25,006 bases of DNA from JAOUEA01 sp040511595 (GTDB taxonomy: Bacteria; Actinomycetota; UBA4738; HRBIN12). The stretch is taken from the NCBI GenBank assembly GCA_040511595.1, contig JBEVGU010000057.1:1-25006 (forward strand), given 5' to 3'. The translations under genes were made by a program, and so were the position numbers. The notes under the pieces were generated by a model. That model was given only the letters and a program-made list of their open reading frames with translations, searched no databases and was not told where the DNA came from. Positions 14,655 to 22,049 of the stretch are shown one piece after another. Every line of letters begins with the position of its first letter. The first letter of the stretch is position 1.

Positions 14655-15667
14655 GGCGACGCCTCCGTTCCCGCCGATACGCGGGCGTCGACGAGGTGCA
14701 CCCCGGCGGGCACGCTCCCACCCGCCCCCACGACGGAGCCCTCAACGACCGCGTCCTCACCCACCACGGCGCCGGCGGCCAGCACCGACTCGGTGATGCG
14801 GGCGCGCGCTTCGACCCGCGAACCTCCGTGCAGCACCGAGTCCTCGACCCGGGCCTTGAGGCCCACGCTCGCGCCGGGCCCGAGGGCGACCCACCGCCCC
14901 AGATGCGCCCGCAGGTCGACGACGGCGCCCTCGGCCACCCATGGGGCGGGGTAGGTCACACCGTGCACCTTGCCCTCGAACATGTCGAAATGCGCCTGCA
15001 GGTACTTCTCCGGCGTCCCGAGATCCAGCCAGTACGCGTCGGCGACGAACCCGAAGACGGGTTGGCCGCTTTCGATCACGGCGGGGAAGATCTCGCGTTC
15101 GATCGAGATCGTCTCGCCGGGGCTCCACCCCCGGAGGACGGCGGGGTCGACGAGGTAGGTCCCAGCGTTGACGTCTCCTGGGATCGGGACCTCGGGCTTC
15201 TCCCGGAACTCGATCACGCGTCCATCGGCATCGGTCGCCACGAGGCCGAACGCCCTCGCGTCCTCGACGTGGTGCAACGCGATCGTGACGGCGGCGCCCC
15301 GTTCCTCGTGGAACGACCTCATCGCGGTGAGGTCGAGGTCGGTGAGGATGTCCCCGTTCAGTGCGAAGAACGGTTCGTCGCCGGCCGACTCCAGCGCATG
15401 CACGATCGCCCCTCCGGTGCCGAGCGCGTGCGTCTCGGTGATCCACACGATGCGGGGGTCGCCGTGGCGCGCTTCGATGAACGGATGGAAGGTCTCCTCG
15501 AGGTAGGGCGACGAGAGCACCACCTCGTGCACATCGTGGCGAGCGAGATGGTCGAGCACGTGGTCGAGCGAGGGCCGATCCATCAGGGGCAGCAGTGGCT
15601 TGGGCACGGTCTCGGTGAGCGGGCGCATGCGCGTGCCCTCTCCCCCGACCAAGACGACGGCCTTCAT
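14651..15667 (-). CDS. Sugar-1-phosphate nucleotidylyltransferase (mannose-1-phosphate guanylyltransferase-like)
   Basis: 338 residues from the ATG at 15667, which overlaps the GT2 stop (ATGA); an in-frame extension to 16465 lies inside that gene and is rejected. Motifs: VGGEGTRMRPLT (7-18) with Lys23 for the nucleotide, NGD (104-106) with Asp106 for metal, EKP (156-158), NAGTYLV (167-173) and YWLDLGTPEKYLQAH (212-226). After about 235 a run of hexapeptide-like units (GPGASV, VEDSVLHGGSRV, ITESVLAAGAVVGEDAVV) forms a left-handed beta-helix. This is the actinobacterial GDP-mannose pyrophosphorylase-like group that makes an NDP-sugar donor from NTP and sugar-1-phosphate in the cytosol. GDP-mannose is the likely product, but substrate cannot be proved from sequence. 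It probably feeds the glycosyltransferases of this operon. Confidence 0.88.
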   Translation of the reverse strand: MKAVVLVGGEGTRMRPLTETVPKPLLPLMDRPSLDHVLDHLARHDVHEVVLSSPYLEETFHPFIEARHGDPRIVWITETHALGTGGAIVHALESAGDEPFFALNGDILTDLDLTAMRSFHEERGAAVTIALHHVEDARAFGLVATDADGRVIEFREKPEVPIPGDVNAGTYLVDPAVLRGWSPGETISIEREIFPAVIESGQPVFGFVADAYWLDLGTPEKYLQAHFDMFEGKVHGVTYPAPWVAEGAVVDLRAHLGRWVALGPGASVGLKARVEDSVLHGGSRVEARARITESVLAAGAVVGEDAVVEGSVVGAGGSVPAGVHLVDARVSAGTEASP

Positions 15668-16545
15668 CGTGTCGCGATCCTTCCTCGTGCAGCCTCGAGC
15701 TCGGCCCGGGCCCGCAACGCCGTCCACGCGAACGGCAACGTGAGGCGCCGCCACCCGCCGGCCCGGTGCGTGCGGTAGTAACGGTAGATGCTGTCGGAGT
15801 GCATCCGAAGCATCCGCCGGCTGTGACCGGTGGACACGCCGATCTCGTGCACGATCTCGACCGCGGGCGTGAAGAGCACCGTGCGCCCCGCCGCGAGCAG
15901 CCGGGTCGCGAAGTCCAGCTCCTCGCCGTAGAGCACGAAACGCTCGTCGAACGGGCCCACTTCGTCGAACGCGCTGCGTGGGACGAGCAGACAGCACCCG
16001 CTCACCCAGTCGACGACACGCTCGGTGGATCGGTCCCATCCGTGCATGTGGTAGCGCTGTGTGAACGGGTTGTCCGGACGTGTCGTGCCAAGGAACGCGT
16101 GCCCCACGGCGTCGACCACGCTCGGGAACGGACGGCCACTCTCGTAGACCGTGCCATCGGAGTTCCGCACCATGGGCCCGACGATGCCGGCTCGAGGGTG
16201 GGCCTTGGCCACGGCCACGTAGTCCGCGAGCGTGCCCTTCCACCACTCGGTGTCGGGGTTCAGCATGAGCAGGTACGGGGCCGCCGTCTCGCGGATGCCC
16301 TGGTTCCAGGCGGGCGAGAGATAGACGTTGGTGGGGTTCTCGATCAGCCGGGCCCACGGGTGCGCCGCGACGGCGGCGCTGTGCGAGCCATCGCGCGAGT
16401 CGTTGTCGATCACCACGACATCGAGGGCGACGTCGCCACGGTGCCGCTCGAGCGAGGCGAGGCACCGCTCGAGGTAGTCGCCAGCGTTGAAGTTCACGAT
16501 GACCACGGCCAGCTCGGCGGCCTCGGGAGCGACGGTGACCGTCAC
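15664..16545 (-). CDS. WbbL-like GT2 glycosyltransferase (rhamnosyltransferase family)
   Basis: 293 residues starting at a GTG that overlaps the transporter stop (GTGA); the longer in-frame ORF to 17136 lies inside two other genes. A GT-A fold is shown by AVVIVNFNAGDYLERCLASL (13-32), DNDSRDGS (47-54), the metal motif LNPDTEW (95-101), DWVSGCCLLVPRSAFDEVGPFDE (179-201, read in two parts) and YGEELDFATRLLAAG (206-220). This matches WbbL-type transferases, which add rhamnose to GlcNAc-PP-decaprenyl in mycobacterial wall linker assembly. No N- or C-terminal membrane helix, so it acts at the cytosolic face. The pairing with a downstream sugar-nucleotide pyrophosphorylase matches the wbbL2 neighbourhood in mycobacteria. 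The donor sugar is inferred only. Confidence 0.88.
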   Translation of the reverse strand: MTVTVAPEAAELAVVIVNFNAGDYLERCLASLERHRGDVALDVVVIDNDSRDGSHSAAVAAHPWARLIENPTNVYLSPAWNQGIRETAAPYLLMLNPDTEWWKGTLADYVAVAKAHPRAGIVGPMVRNSDGTVYESGRPFPSVVDAVGHAFLGTTRPDNPFTQRYHMHGWDRSTERVVDWVSGCCLLVPRSAFDEVGPFDERFVLYGEELDFATRLLAAGRTVLFTPAVEIVHEIGVSTGHSRRMLRMHSDSIYRYYRTHRAGGWRRLTLPFAWTALRARAELEAARGRIATR

Positions 16546-17009
16546 CGGTGAGGGGTCTGCGCCACGAGCACGATGCCCACCATGATGCAGACCACGCCGG
16601 CCCACCGGAGCGGAGGGATCTGCTCGTGCAGCACGAACCGGTCGGCGAGCAGGATCAGGGCGTAGGTCAGCGAAGCGAACGGGTACGCGAAGGAGAGCGA
16701 GGCTCGCGAGAGCACCGCGAGCCAGACGAAGGCCGAGAGCCCGAACAGCAGCAATCCCCCCCAGACGGCGACGGTCGAGGCGACGTCCTTCAATGAGCGC
16801 GCGTTCAGATGCAGCTCTCCCGTGCTCGCCGTGACCTGGTTCATGCCGTGCTTCAGCGTGAGCTGGGCGACCGCGGCGAGGATCACCGAGAGCAGGATCA
16901 GGCCGATCAACATCGTGCGGTTCTTCCTTCCTTGGGAGGGGTCCGTGGATCGCCGAGCGAGCAGGCTGTCGTGCGCCTCTGGATCGGTGACCGGTGGGTT
17001 CGGGTTCAC
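16542..17009 (-). CDS. Four-helix EamA/SMR-type half-transporter
   Basis: 155 residues. After a 32-residue hydrophilic lead, four membrane helices follow at about 34-52, 81-98, 105-120 and 133-150, with the pocket-like text AQLTLKHGM (48-56) and SFAYPFASLTYALILLADRF near 105-124. This is the fold of small drug/metabolite transporters and of the ArnE/ArnF subunits that move polyprenyl-phosphate sugars across membranes. Such proteins work as dimers. The GTG at 17009 overlaps the ATPase stop (GTGA). An internal ATG at 16913, directly before the first helix, would give a more usual 123-residue protein and is an alternative start. Context between an exporter ATPase and a glycosyltransferase favours a lipid-linked sugar over a drug as cargo. 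Confidence 0.8.
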   Translation of the reverse strand: MNPNPPVTDPEAHDSLLARRSTDPSQGRKNRTMLIGLILLSVILAAVAQLTLKHGMNQVTASTGELHLNARSLKDVASTVAVWGGLLLFGLSAFVWLAVLSRASLSFAYPFASLTYALILLADRFVLHEQIPPLRWAGVVCIMVGIVLVAQTPHR

Positions 17010-18175
17010 AGGTCCTCCACCGTGGCCGTGGGCTCGACCCGGAGGCGCTTGGGAACCTGGACGTCGTCGGGCACCTGGAGCAGATACCGCTGCGTCTGCA
17101 CGTGGTAGAGGCGGCCATGGGGCGAGGCGAGTCCAACCGTCACGAAGTACTTCCCCCCGACCCAGTCGGTCGGCGGCACGCGGAAGACCACCCGCTTCTT
17201 CCCCTCGACCGGGCCGATGTCGATGCCCATCGTGCTCGTGCGACCGTCGAGGACGGAGTGGTTCGTGGAGGCGGAGACGACCGCGAAGGAGACGTCGAGA
17301 TCGGCGACACGCGCGTTCGCCTGCACGTCGACCGTGATCGTCAGCACGGACCCGGGCCAGACGGTGCCGTTGCCGTCGCCGCCGGAGTCGAAGCTCACGG
17401 AGACCACCTCGACCTCGTGGCTCCCCTCCTCGGGGGAGAATCTGGGGTCGCGGCTGAGCAGGCGATGGCGCAGCTCACGCACCACGTCTGCAGGCTTCCC
17501 GTCCTCGTGCAGCCGGCCGTGATCGAGCATCACGGCTCGGTCGCACACGTCGACCACCGTGTCGAGCGCGTGCGTCACGAGCACGATCGTGCGACCGTCA
17601 CGCTGGAACCCGCGAACCCGGTCGATGCAGCGCTGCTGGAACGACTCGTCACCGACCGCGAGCACCTCGTCGATCAGCAGGATCTCGGGGTCGACGTGCA
17701 CGGCGACGGCGAACCCCAGGCGGACGAGCATGCCCGAGGAGTAGAACTTCACCTGGTTGTCCATGAAGTCCCCGAGCTCGGCGAACGCCACGATGTCGTC
17801 GTACACGCGCTCGGTCTCGCGCCGGTTGAGGCCGAGGAACGAGGCGTTCAGGTAGACGTTCTCCCGCCCCGTGAGCTCCGGGTGGAACCCCGCCCCGAGC
17901 TCGAGCAACGCCGCCATGCGGCCGCGCGATCGGATCGTCCCGGCGCTCGGTCGCAGGATGCCCGCGATACATTTCAGCAAGGTCGTCTTGCCCGACCCGT
18001 TGTGCCCGATCAGCCCGAGCGACGACCCTTCCGGGATGTCGAACGCGATATCGCGCAGCGCCCAGAAGTCCTCGGCCTTCGAGCGCGTCACGAGCAAGCG
18101 CTGCTTCACGCTGCTCGGCCGCTCGCGGTAGAGGCGGAACCGCTTCGAGACGCCGTCGACCTCGACCGCGTTCAC
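17006..18175 (-). CDS. wzt: Polysaccharide ABC exporter ATPase with C-terminal cargo domain (Wzt-like)
   Basis: 389 residues. ATPase domain: Walker A GHNGSGKT (57-64), signature region KFYSSGMLVRLGFA (143-156), Walker B ILLIDE (165-170) with VLAVGDESFQ after it and the switch His in VTHAL near 200. This is the TagH/Wzt subgroup. From about 250 to the end is a beta-sandwich-like extension (EVVSVSFDSGG, GSVLTITVDVQ, KKRVVFRVPP, GGKYFVTVGLASPHG) like the C-terminal domain of Wzt, which in E. coli O8/O9a recognises the modified end of the finished glycan. The protein acts at the inner face with the permease encoded just upstream; its GTG overlaps the permease stop by four bases. Cargo is a long polysaccharide on a lipid carrier by family. 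Confidence 0.93.
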   Translation of the reverse strand: MNAVEVDGVSKRFRLYRERPSSVKQRLLVTRSKAEDFWALRDIAFDIPEGSSLGLIGHNGSGKTTLLKCIAGILRPSAGTIRSRGRMAALLELGAGFHPELTGRENVYLNASFLGLNRRETERVYDDIVAFAELGDFMDNQVKFYSSGMLVRLGFAVAVHVDPEILLIDEVLAVGDESFQQRCIDRVRGFQRDGRTIVLVTHALDTVVDVCDRAVMLDHGRLHEDGKPADVVRELRHRLLSRDPRFSPEEGSHEVEVVSVSFDSGGDGNGTVWPGSVLTITVDVQANARVADLDVSFAVVSASTNHSVLDGRTSTMGIDIGPVEGKKRVVFRVPPTDWVGGKYFVTVGLASPHGRLYHVQTQRYLLQVPDDVQVPKRLRVEPTATVEDL

Positions 18176-19053
18176 AGCTCCTCCGCGAAATCACCGGAGC
18201 GGCGGAAGAAGGTGCGCCAGGCGATCAGCAGGAACGCGACCGACACGGCGAGCACGGTCGCGAGCAGGCCCGCCTGCCACGCCACCGAGACGTCGGGCAG
18301 CACCTGCTGCCCCTGCTGCACCGGATCGCCGTAGAGCGCCCGTTGGAAGCCGAGCACGATGGGCGTGAGCGGGTTCGCGAGGTAGAGGTTCCACAGGCTC
18401 ACGCCGAGCACGTCGCGATCGATGAGCGCGTTCTGCACGAGGGCGGCCTGGTACACGATCGGCGTCATCCAGAACCACACGAGCAGACCGAGGTTCAGCA
18501 GGTGCCCGACGTCGCGGTATCGGACGTTGAGCGCAGACGTCCATAGGGTCGCCGCGGTGGTGAACACCATCAAGGCGGCGAACGAGAGGGGGTAGAGCAG
18601 GAGCACTCCGGCCCCGATGCCGTGCCCGCTCACCACGACGAACACCAGCAGCACGGCCGATTGCAGCACGAAGTCGAACAGGGCGACGCCGACCGAGGAC
18701 AGCGGCAGGATCTCCCGAGGGAACGCGACCTTCTTCACGAGGTTGGCGTTGTCGATCACCGATCGCGAGCCCTGCAGCAGGGCGGCGGAGAACAGGTTCC
18801 ACGCGAGCAGACCGGAGAGCAGGAAGACGGGGAAATCGGGCACCCTGTTGTCGAGCACCACCACGACGAACGAGAAGACCGCGAGGAACACGATGGGGTT
18901 GAGCAGCGACCAGACCGCGCCGAGGAACGAGGCCGTGTACTTGACCTTCAGCTCCTTGCGCACGAGGTTCACGAGGATCTCTCGGTAGCCCCAGAGCTCA
19001 CGCAGCCGCGGGCCCAGGCGCAGGTGCGGGGCTTCGGACGTGCGCTCGGTCAC
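18172..19053 (-). CDS. wzm: Polysaccharide ABC exporter permease (Wzm-like, ABC-2 type)
   Basis: 293 residues with the ABC-2 exporter layout: a cytosolic amphipathic start (ELWGYREILVNLVRKELKVK), the family motif YTASFLGAVWSLLNP (39-53), and about six membrane helices, with the reentrant NANLVKKVAFPREILPLSS segment in the middle. It pairs with the downstream Wzt-like ATPase, and the genes overlap by four bases. GTG start at 19053 with no strong ribosome site. A 115-base gap separates it from the upstream glycosyltransferase gene and holds a TAGACT -10-like element, so transport genes may have their own promoter in addition to read-through. Confidence 0.93.
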   Translation of the reverse strand: MTERTSEAPHLRLGPRLRELWGYREILVNLVRKELKVKYTASFLGAVWSLLNPIVFLAVFSFVVVVLDNRVPDFPVFLLSGLLAWNLFSAALLQGSRSVIDNANLVKKVAFPREILPLSSVGVALFDFVLQSAVLLVFVVVSGHGIGAGVLLLYPLSFAALMVFTTAATLWTSALNVRYRDVGHLLNLGLLVWFWMTPIVYQAALVQNALIDRDVLGVSLWNLYLANPLTPIVLGFQRALYGDPVQQGQQVLPDVSVAWQAGLLATVLAVSVAFLLIAWRTFFRRSGDFAEEL

Positions 19054-19131
19054 CGTGGTCGTCGCGATGGCTGCAGTGCTCCGGTCGAGGCGGGCTCCGT
19101 CGCTGCGAACCCGCAGGTCAGCGAGGCGACG

Positions 19132-19137
19132 AGTCTA
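19132..19137 (-). promoter_or_regulatory. Candidate -10 element (TAGACT) upstream of the exporter genes
   Basis: TAGACT on the minus strand (TANNNT) lies 78 bases upstream of the permease start in the only sizeable gap of this long unit. Two direct copies of CGAGGCGAC (19122-19130 and 19161-19169) flank it. No -35 recognised. Confidence 0.3.
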
Positions 19138-19168
19138 GCAACGGGGGTGCCGTGGCCGGACGAGGCGA

Positions 19169-20566
19169 CTATGACGATCGTTCGAAGTCGGCCCGCCGCT
19201 CTCGAACGGCCGGTGAGGGCTCGAAGCCGCGGAGCGCCCGTGCGTACTCCATGCCGTAGCCCTCGGCAACCATCTCTTCGGTGATGCCCACGTCCACGAG
19301 CGACTTCCCCCAGATGCCGAGGGCCTTGCGCGACGGGTCGCGCACGAGCGAGAGCGTCTCCTCGATCGCGCGCTCGTAGCCATGGGCGGTGGCCTCGGAG
19401 GCGCGCAGCCGCTCGACGTGGCCTGCGGCCGCGCCGCCGATGCTCGCACGGAGGGAGGGATCGTCTCGCAGACGCGAGAGCTGCGCGGCGAGCTCGGCCG
19501 GGTCGGTCGCGCCGGGAGCCACGCGCACCACGGTGTCGTCGGGCAGGTCGAGGTACGAGCCGGTCGCGCTCACGATCGACGGCTTCCCGGCCTGCATGGC
19601 CCGGCTGAGGGACCCGCTCGCCTCGCCTCGATGCGGGAACCGGAGGTCGACGACCGCGTCCGCAGCCGCGAGCCACGCGAGGAAGTCTCCGCCCGAGACG
19701 TCGGCGTGCACCGACACCCGGGACCGAAGGCCGGGCGCCTCGATGGCGGGCTCGACGTCGTAGCCCTCGATGCGCCGGCCGACGATCGCCACATGGACGC
19801 CGTCGTCCAGGAGGGCGGTGGCCCTCGCCACGGCGTCGAGCCGCTTGGCCTCGTTCATCTCGCCGGGCGCGACCACCAGGAACGATGGATCCCCCAGACC
19901 CGCTCGCAGCTCCCGCGCACGAGGGACCGCCGCGACGAAGGCGTCGGGTCGCTCGATCACCGGATGCGGCACCACGAAGACGGGCGTGCGGCACCCGAAG
20001 CCCTCCAGGTACCGGCGTCCGAAGTCGGAGTGCACGATCACGCCCCGCGCCCGTCGCACGACGTGGGCACACCAGGGGTCGCGCAGCGGCTCGTTCCGCA
20101 CGACGTCGGGATCGGTGAGCGCGGGCCGCAGCCGGGCGGCCTCGCGCGCCGCCATGTATCCCAGCGGATCCCCAGCGGTCTTCAGCCCTCGCACGAAGTC
20201 GTCGAGCGCGAGGTCGTGGAGCACGACGAGCGCGTTCGTGAGGAAGGCCGCGCGGTAGATCTCGAGGTGGAAGCCCACGTTGTTCCCGAGCTGGAACACG
20301 CCCAGGTGGTACCCGGGGAACCGGGCCGCTTCCGACGGCTCGATCGGCCAGATCACGTCCATGCGACGGCGCCCCGTGTATCCGATGCGATCGAGGCCGT
20401 CGAGCACCGCCCGGTCGTAGGTGGCGATGCCCGTGCGCGCCGAAGGCAGCGGGCCCGTGAACACCACGTCTCCCTGGGACCCCGGGCCTCGGCCGTGCTC
20501 GACCGCGGCCGAGCTCGGCGCGGGCCGGAGACGACGGAGGCCCGCGGCCATGTCGCGCACGCCCAT
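19169..20566 (-). CDS. GT4-type glycosyltransferase (first of two)
   Basis: 465 residues; GT-B fold. The N-terminal half starts after a 30-residue lead with VVFTGPLPSARTGIATYDRAVL (34-55, acceptor side). The C-terminal half has FLVVAPGEMNEAKRLDAVARA, the usual RxxxxK-type region in variant form, and GEASGSLSRAMQAGKPSIVS as the donor motif (normally ExFGxxxxEAMAxGxP). A C-terminal extension of about 60 residues after the Rossmann domain (IWGKSLVDVGITEEMVAEGY) is not typical. No membrane helix. The ATG at 20566 shares one base with the stop of the second GT4 gene (TGATG). Donor and acceptor unknown. Stop is TAG at 19169-19171. Confidence 0.85.
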   Translation of the reverse strand: MGVRDMAAGLRRLRPAPSSAAVEHGRGPGSQGDVVFTGPLPSARTGIATYDRAVLDGLDRIGYTGRRRMDVIWPIEPSEAARFPGYHLGVFQLGNNVGFHLEIYRAAFLTNALVVLHDLALDDFVRGLKTAGDPLGYMAAREAARLRPALTDPDVVRNEPLRDPWCAHVVRRARGVIVHSDFGRRYLEGFGCRTPVFVVPHPVIERPDAFVAAVPRARELRAGLGDPSFLVVAPGEMNEAKRLDAVARATALLDDGVHVAIVGRRIEGYDVEPAIEAPGLRSRVSVHADVSGGDFLAWLAAADAVVDLRFPHRGEASGSLSRAMQAGKPSIVSATGSYLDLPDDTVVRVAPGATDPAELAAQLSRLRDDPSLRASIGGAAAGHVERLRASEATAHGYERAIEETLSLVRDPSRKALGIWGKSLVDVGITEEMVAEGYGMEYARALRGFEPSPAVRERRADFERSS

Positions 20567-21615
20567 CAGTCGAGCAGCCGAGCGACGATGTCGGGCCAGC
20601 GCGGCACCTCGGCGCGCACGAGCGCGTTGCCCGCCCTGCCCATCCGCTCGGCCCCGGCGCGATCGCCCGCCAGCCGGTCCAGGGCCTCGGCGATCGCTTT
20701 CGGCTCGGGGGGACGCACGAGACCGGTCTCGTCGTCGCGCACGAACTCGAGCGGTCCGCCGCTGTCGGTGAGCGTGACGACCGGCCGCGACGCGGCGAAC
20801 CCCTCGATCGTGACGTAGCCGTAGTCCTCGTCGAACGGTCCGAAGTAGACGCCGAGCGCTTCACGGTAGAGCTGCAGGAGTCGCTCGTCGCTCACGCCGA
20901 TCTCGAACGTCACCTTGCTCGCGACGCCGAGCCGGTCGACCTGCTCGCGGAGCGGGGCCTCATCGGGACCGCGGCCCACGAGCACGAGTCGCACGTCGCT
21001 CGCGACGTGGCGCATCGCGTCGATCGCGAGCGACTGCCGCTTGAGGCTCTCCAGGCGACTGGGGAACACGATGTAGTTCCCGTAGGGGCCGGGCGGCGTG
21101 TCGAGCAGGGCTTCGGCGACGTGGTTCGGGTGGTACAGCGGCTCGGCGGGGATGCGCAGCGACCCCCAGAGCCGGTCGCGGACGTTCTTCGCGTTCGTGA
21201 AGACGCGCTTGGCCTCACCGAGGGCGACCCGGTCGGCCTCCCAGACCATGTCGCGCACCTTGTCCCCGTCGTCCTGTCGCCTGAGGTCGGCATAGACGGG
21301 GTGGTCCCAGAGCTCGTAGGCCGTGCGGTGCTGATGGATCAACCACACGATCTTGCGTTCGTGTTGCGCGAGGTAGGCGGGGAACTTGAGGCCGATCACC
21401 GCATCGACCTTCAAGCCGTTGGACTCGGTGATGTCGAAGCTGCGCCACACCGCCATCTGGTGCGCAAGCTGACTCGGCGGATACCACTTCCCGGCGATCT
21501 GCACGAGGTCGGCTTCGTGTCCGGCCGCGCGCAACGCGCGCACGAGGGCGTCGGCGTGGGTCTCGGCGCCGCCGCGAACGAACGCCGTCTGCGGATGCAG
21601 GACGGCGACCCTCAC
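20566..21615 (-). CDS. GT4-type glycosyltransferase (second of two)
   Basis: 349 residues from the GTG at 21615 that overlaps the stop of the small coiled-coil gene; an in-frame ORF to 21825 is an extension into that gene. GT-B fold: RVAVLHPQTAFVRGGAETHA (2-21) with the GGAE turn at the acceptor side, YIVFPSRLESLKRQSLAIDA with Arg and Lys for the donor phosphates, and FDEDYGYVTIEGFAASRPVV with the paired acidic residues of the GT4 donor site, followed by GGPLEFV. Shorter than its neighbour and more typical of the family. Acts in the cytosol on a lipid-linked acceptor by context. Confidence 0.9.
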   Translation of the reverse strand: MRVAVLHPQTAFVRGGAETHADALVRALRAAGHEADLVQIAGKWYPPSQLAHQMAVWRSFDITESNGLKVDAVIGLKFPAYLAQHERKIVWLIHQHRTAYELWDHPVYADLRRQDDGDKVRDMVWEADRVALGEAKRVFTNAKNVRDRLWGSLRIPAEPLYHPNHVAEALLDTPPGPYGNYIVFPSRLESLKRQSLAIDAMRHVASDVRLVLVGRGPDEAPLREQVDRLGVASKVTFEIGVSDERLLQLYREALGVYFGPFDEDYGYVTIEGFAASRPVVTLTDSGGPLEFVRDDETGLVRPPEPKAIAEALDRLAGDRAGAERMGRAGNALVRAEVPRWPDIVARLLD

Positions 21616-22049
21616 GGCGCCGGATTTCCCTCGTCGCGTTCGTCGTCGCCGCCCTCGCGCGTCGCCGGGCTTCCGGTCGACAAGCGATCGACCTCGGCCT
21701 CGAGCACCATCACCTTCTCCGCGAGGCTCGTCGTCAGCTCCGCGTGATCGGCGAGCAACCGGTCGTAGCGCCATGTCGCAGGGCGCATCACCCGCCAGAT
21801 GCCGTACTTCACCCGCCGGCGCCATCTCGACGGGGATGCGAGGTTGCCCTCCCCCATCGGGATCACGAGCGTCTCGTCGGTGCGCATCTGCGCCGCGAAG
21901 TCGTGCAGACGGTCGCGGATCTCCGGGGTGTCCATGCGGGCGCGTGCGGCCGTCTCGCGAGCCCAGTACATCTCGCGCAGGAGGTCGCGCTTGTCGTCGG
22001 ACGACGGGTCCGACGGTTCGGTCGGCACCATGAGGTCCGAGGCTAGCAT
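21612..22049 (-). CDS. Small protein made of the same module as the methyltransferase N-terminus
   Basis: 145 residues with no recognised family. Residues 46-123 align without gaps to residues 17-94 of the methyltransferase encoded just upstream. Shared features are DRLxD at the start, LASxSR, then VKxGxxRVxRPATxRxDRL, ending in a heptad-like helix (EKVMVLEAEVDRL). The basic/aromatic centre (RWRRRVKYGIWRVMRPATWRYDRL, 75-98, in parts) looks like an amphipathic membrane-surface helix followed by a coiled coil. There is no catalytic domain. Its ATG shares one base with the methyltransferase stop and its TGA overlaps the next GTG, so it is made together with both. A scaffold or hetero-oligomer partner for the methyltransferase is my inference. 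An in-frame ATG at residue 7 is an alternative start. Confidence 0.7.
   Translation of the reverse strand: MLASDLMVPTEPSDPSSDDKRDLLREMYWARETAARARMDTPEIRDRLHDFAAQMRTDETLVIPMGEGNLASPSRWRRRVKYGIWRVMRPATWRYDRLLADHAELTTSLAEKVMVLEAEVDRLSTGSPATREGGDDERDEGNPAP

Noticed and set aside
12864..14954. A 696-codon plus-strand open frame opposite the SpoIID gene
   Set aside because: Composition is that of an antisense shadow (runs of Arg/Asp/Pro, no motif). The minus-strand frame has clear SpoIID and LGFP motifs.
15668..16465. N-terminal extension of the nucleotidylyltransferase frame
   Set aside because: It lies within the GT2 gene and has no domain; MKAVVLVGGEGTR at 15667 is the family N-terminus.
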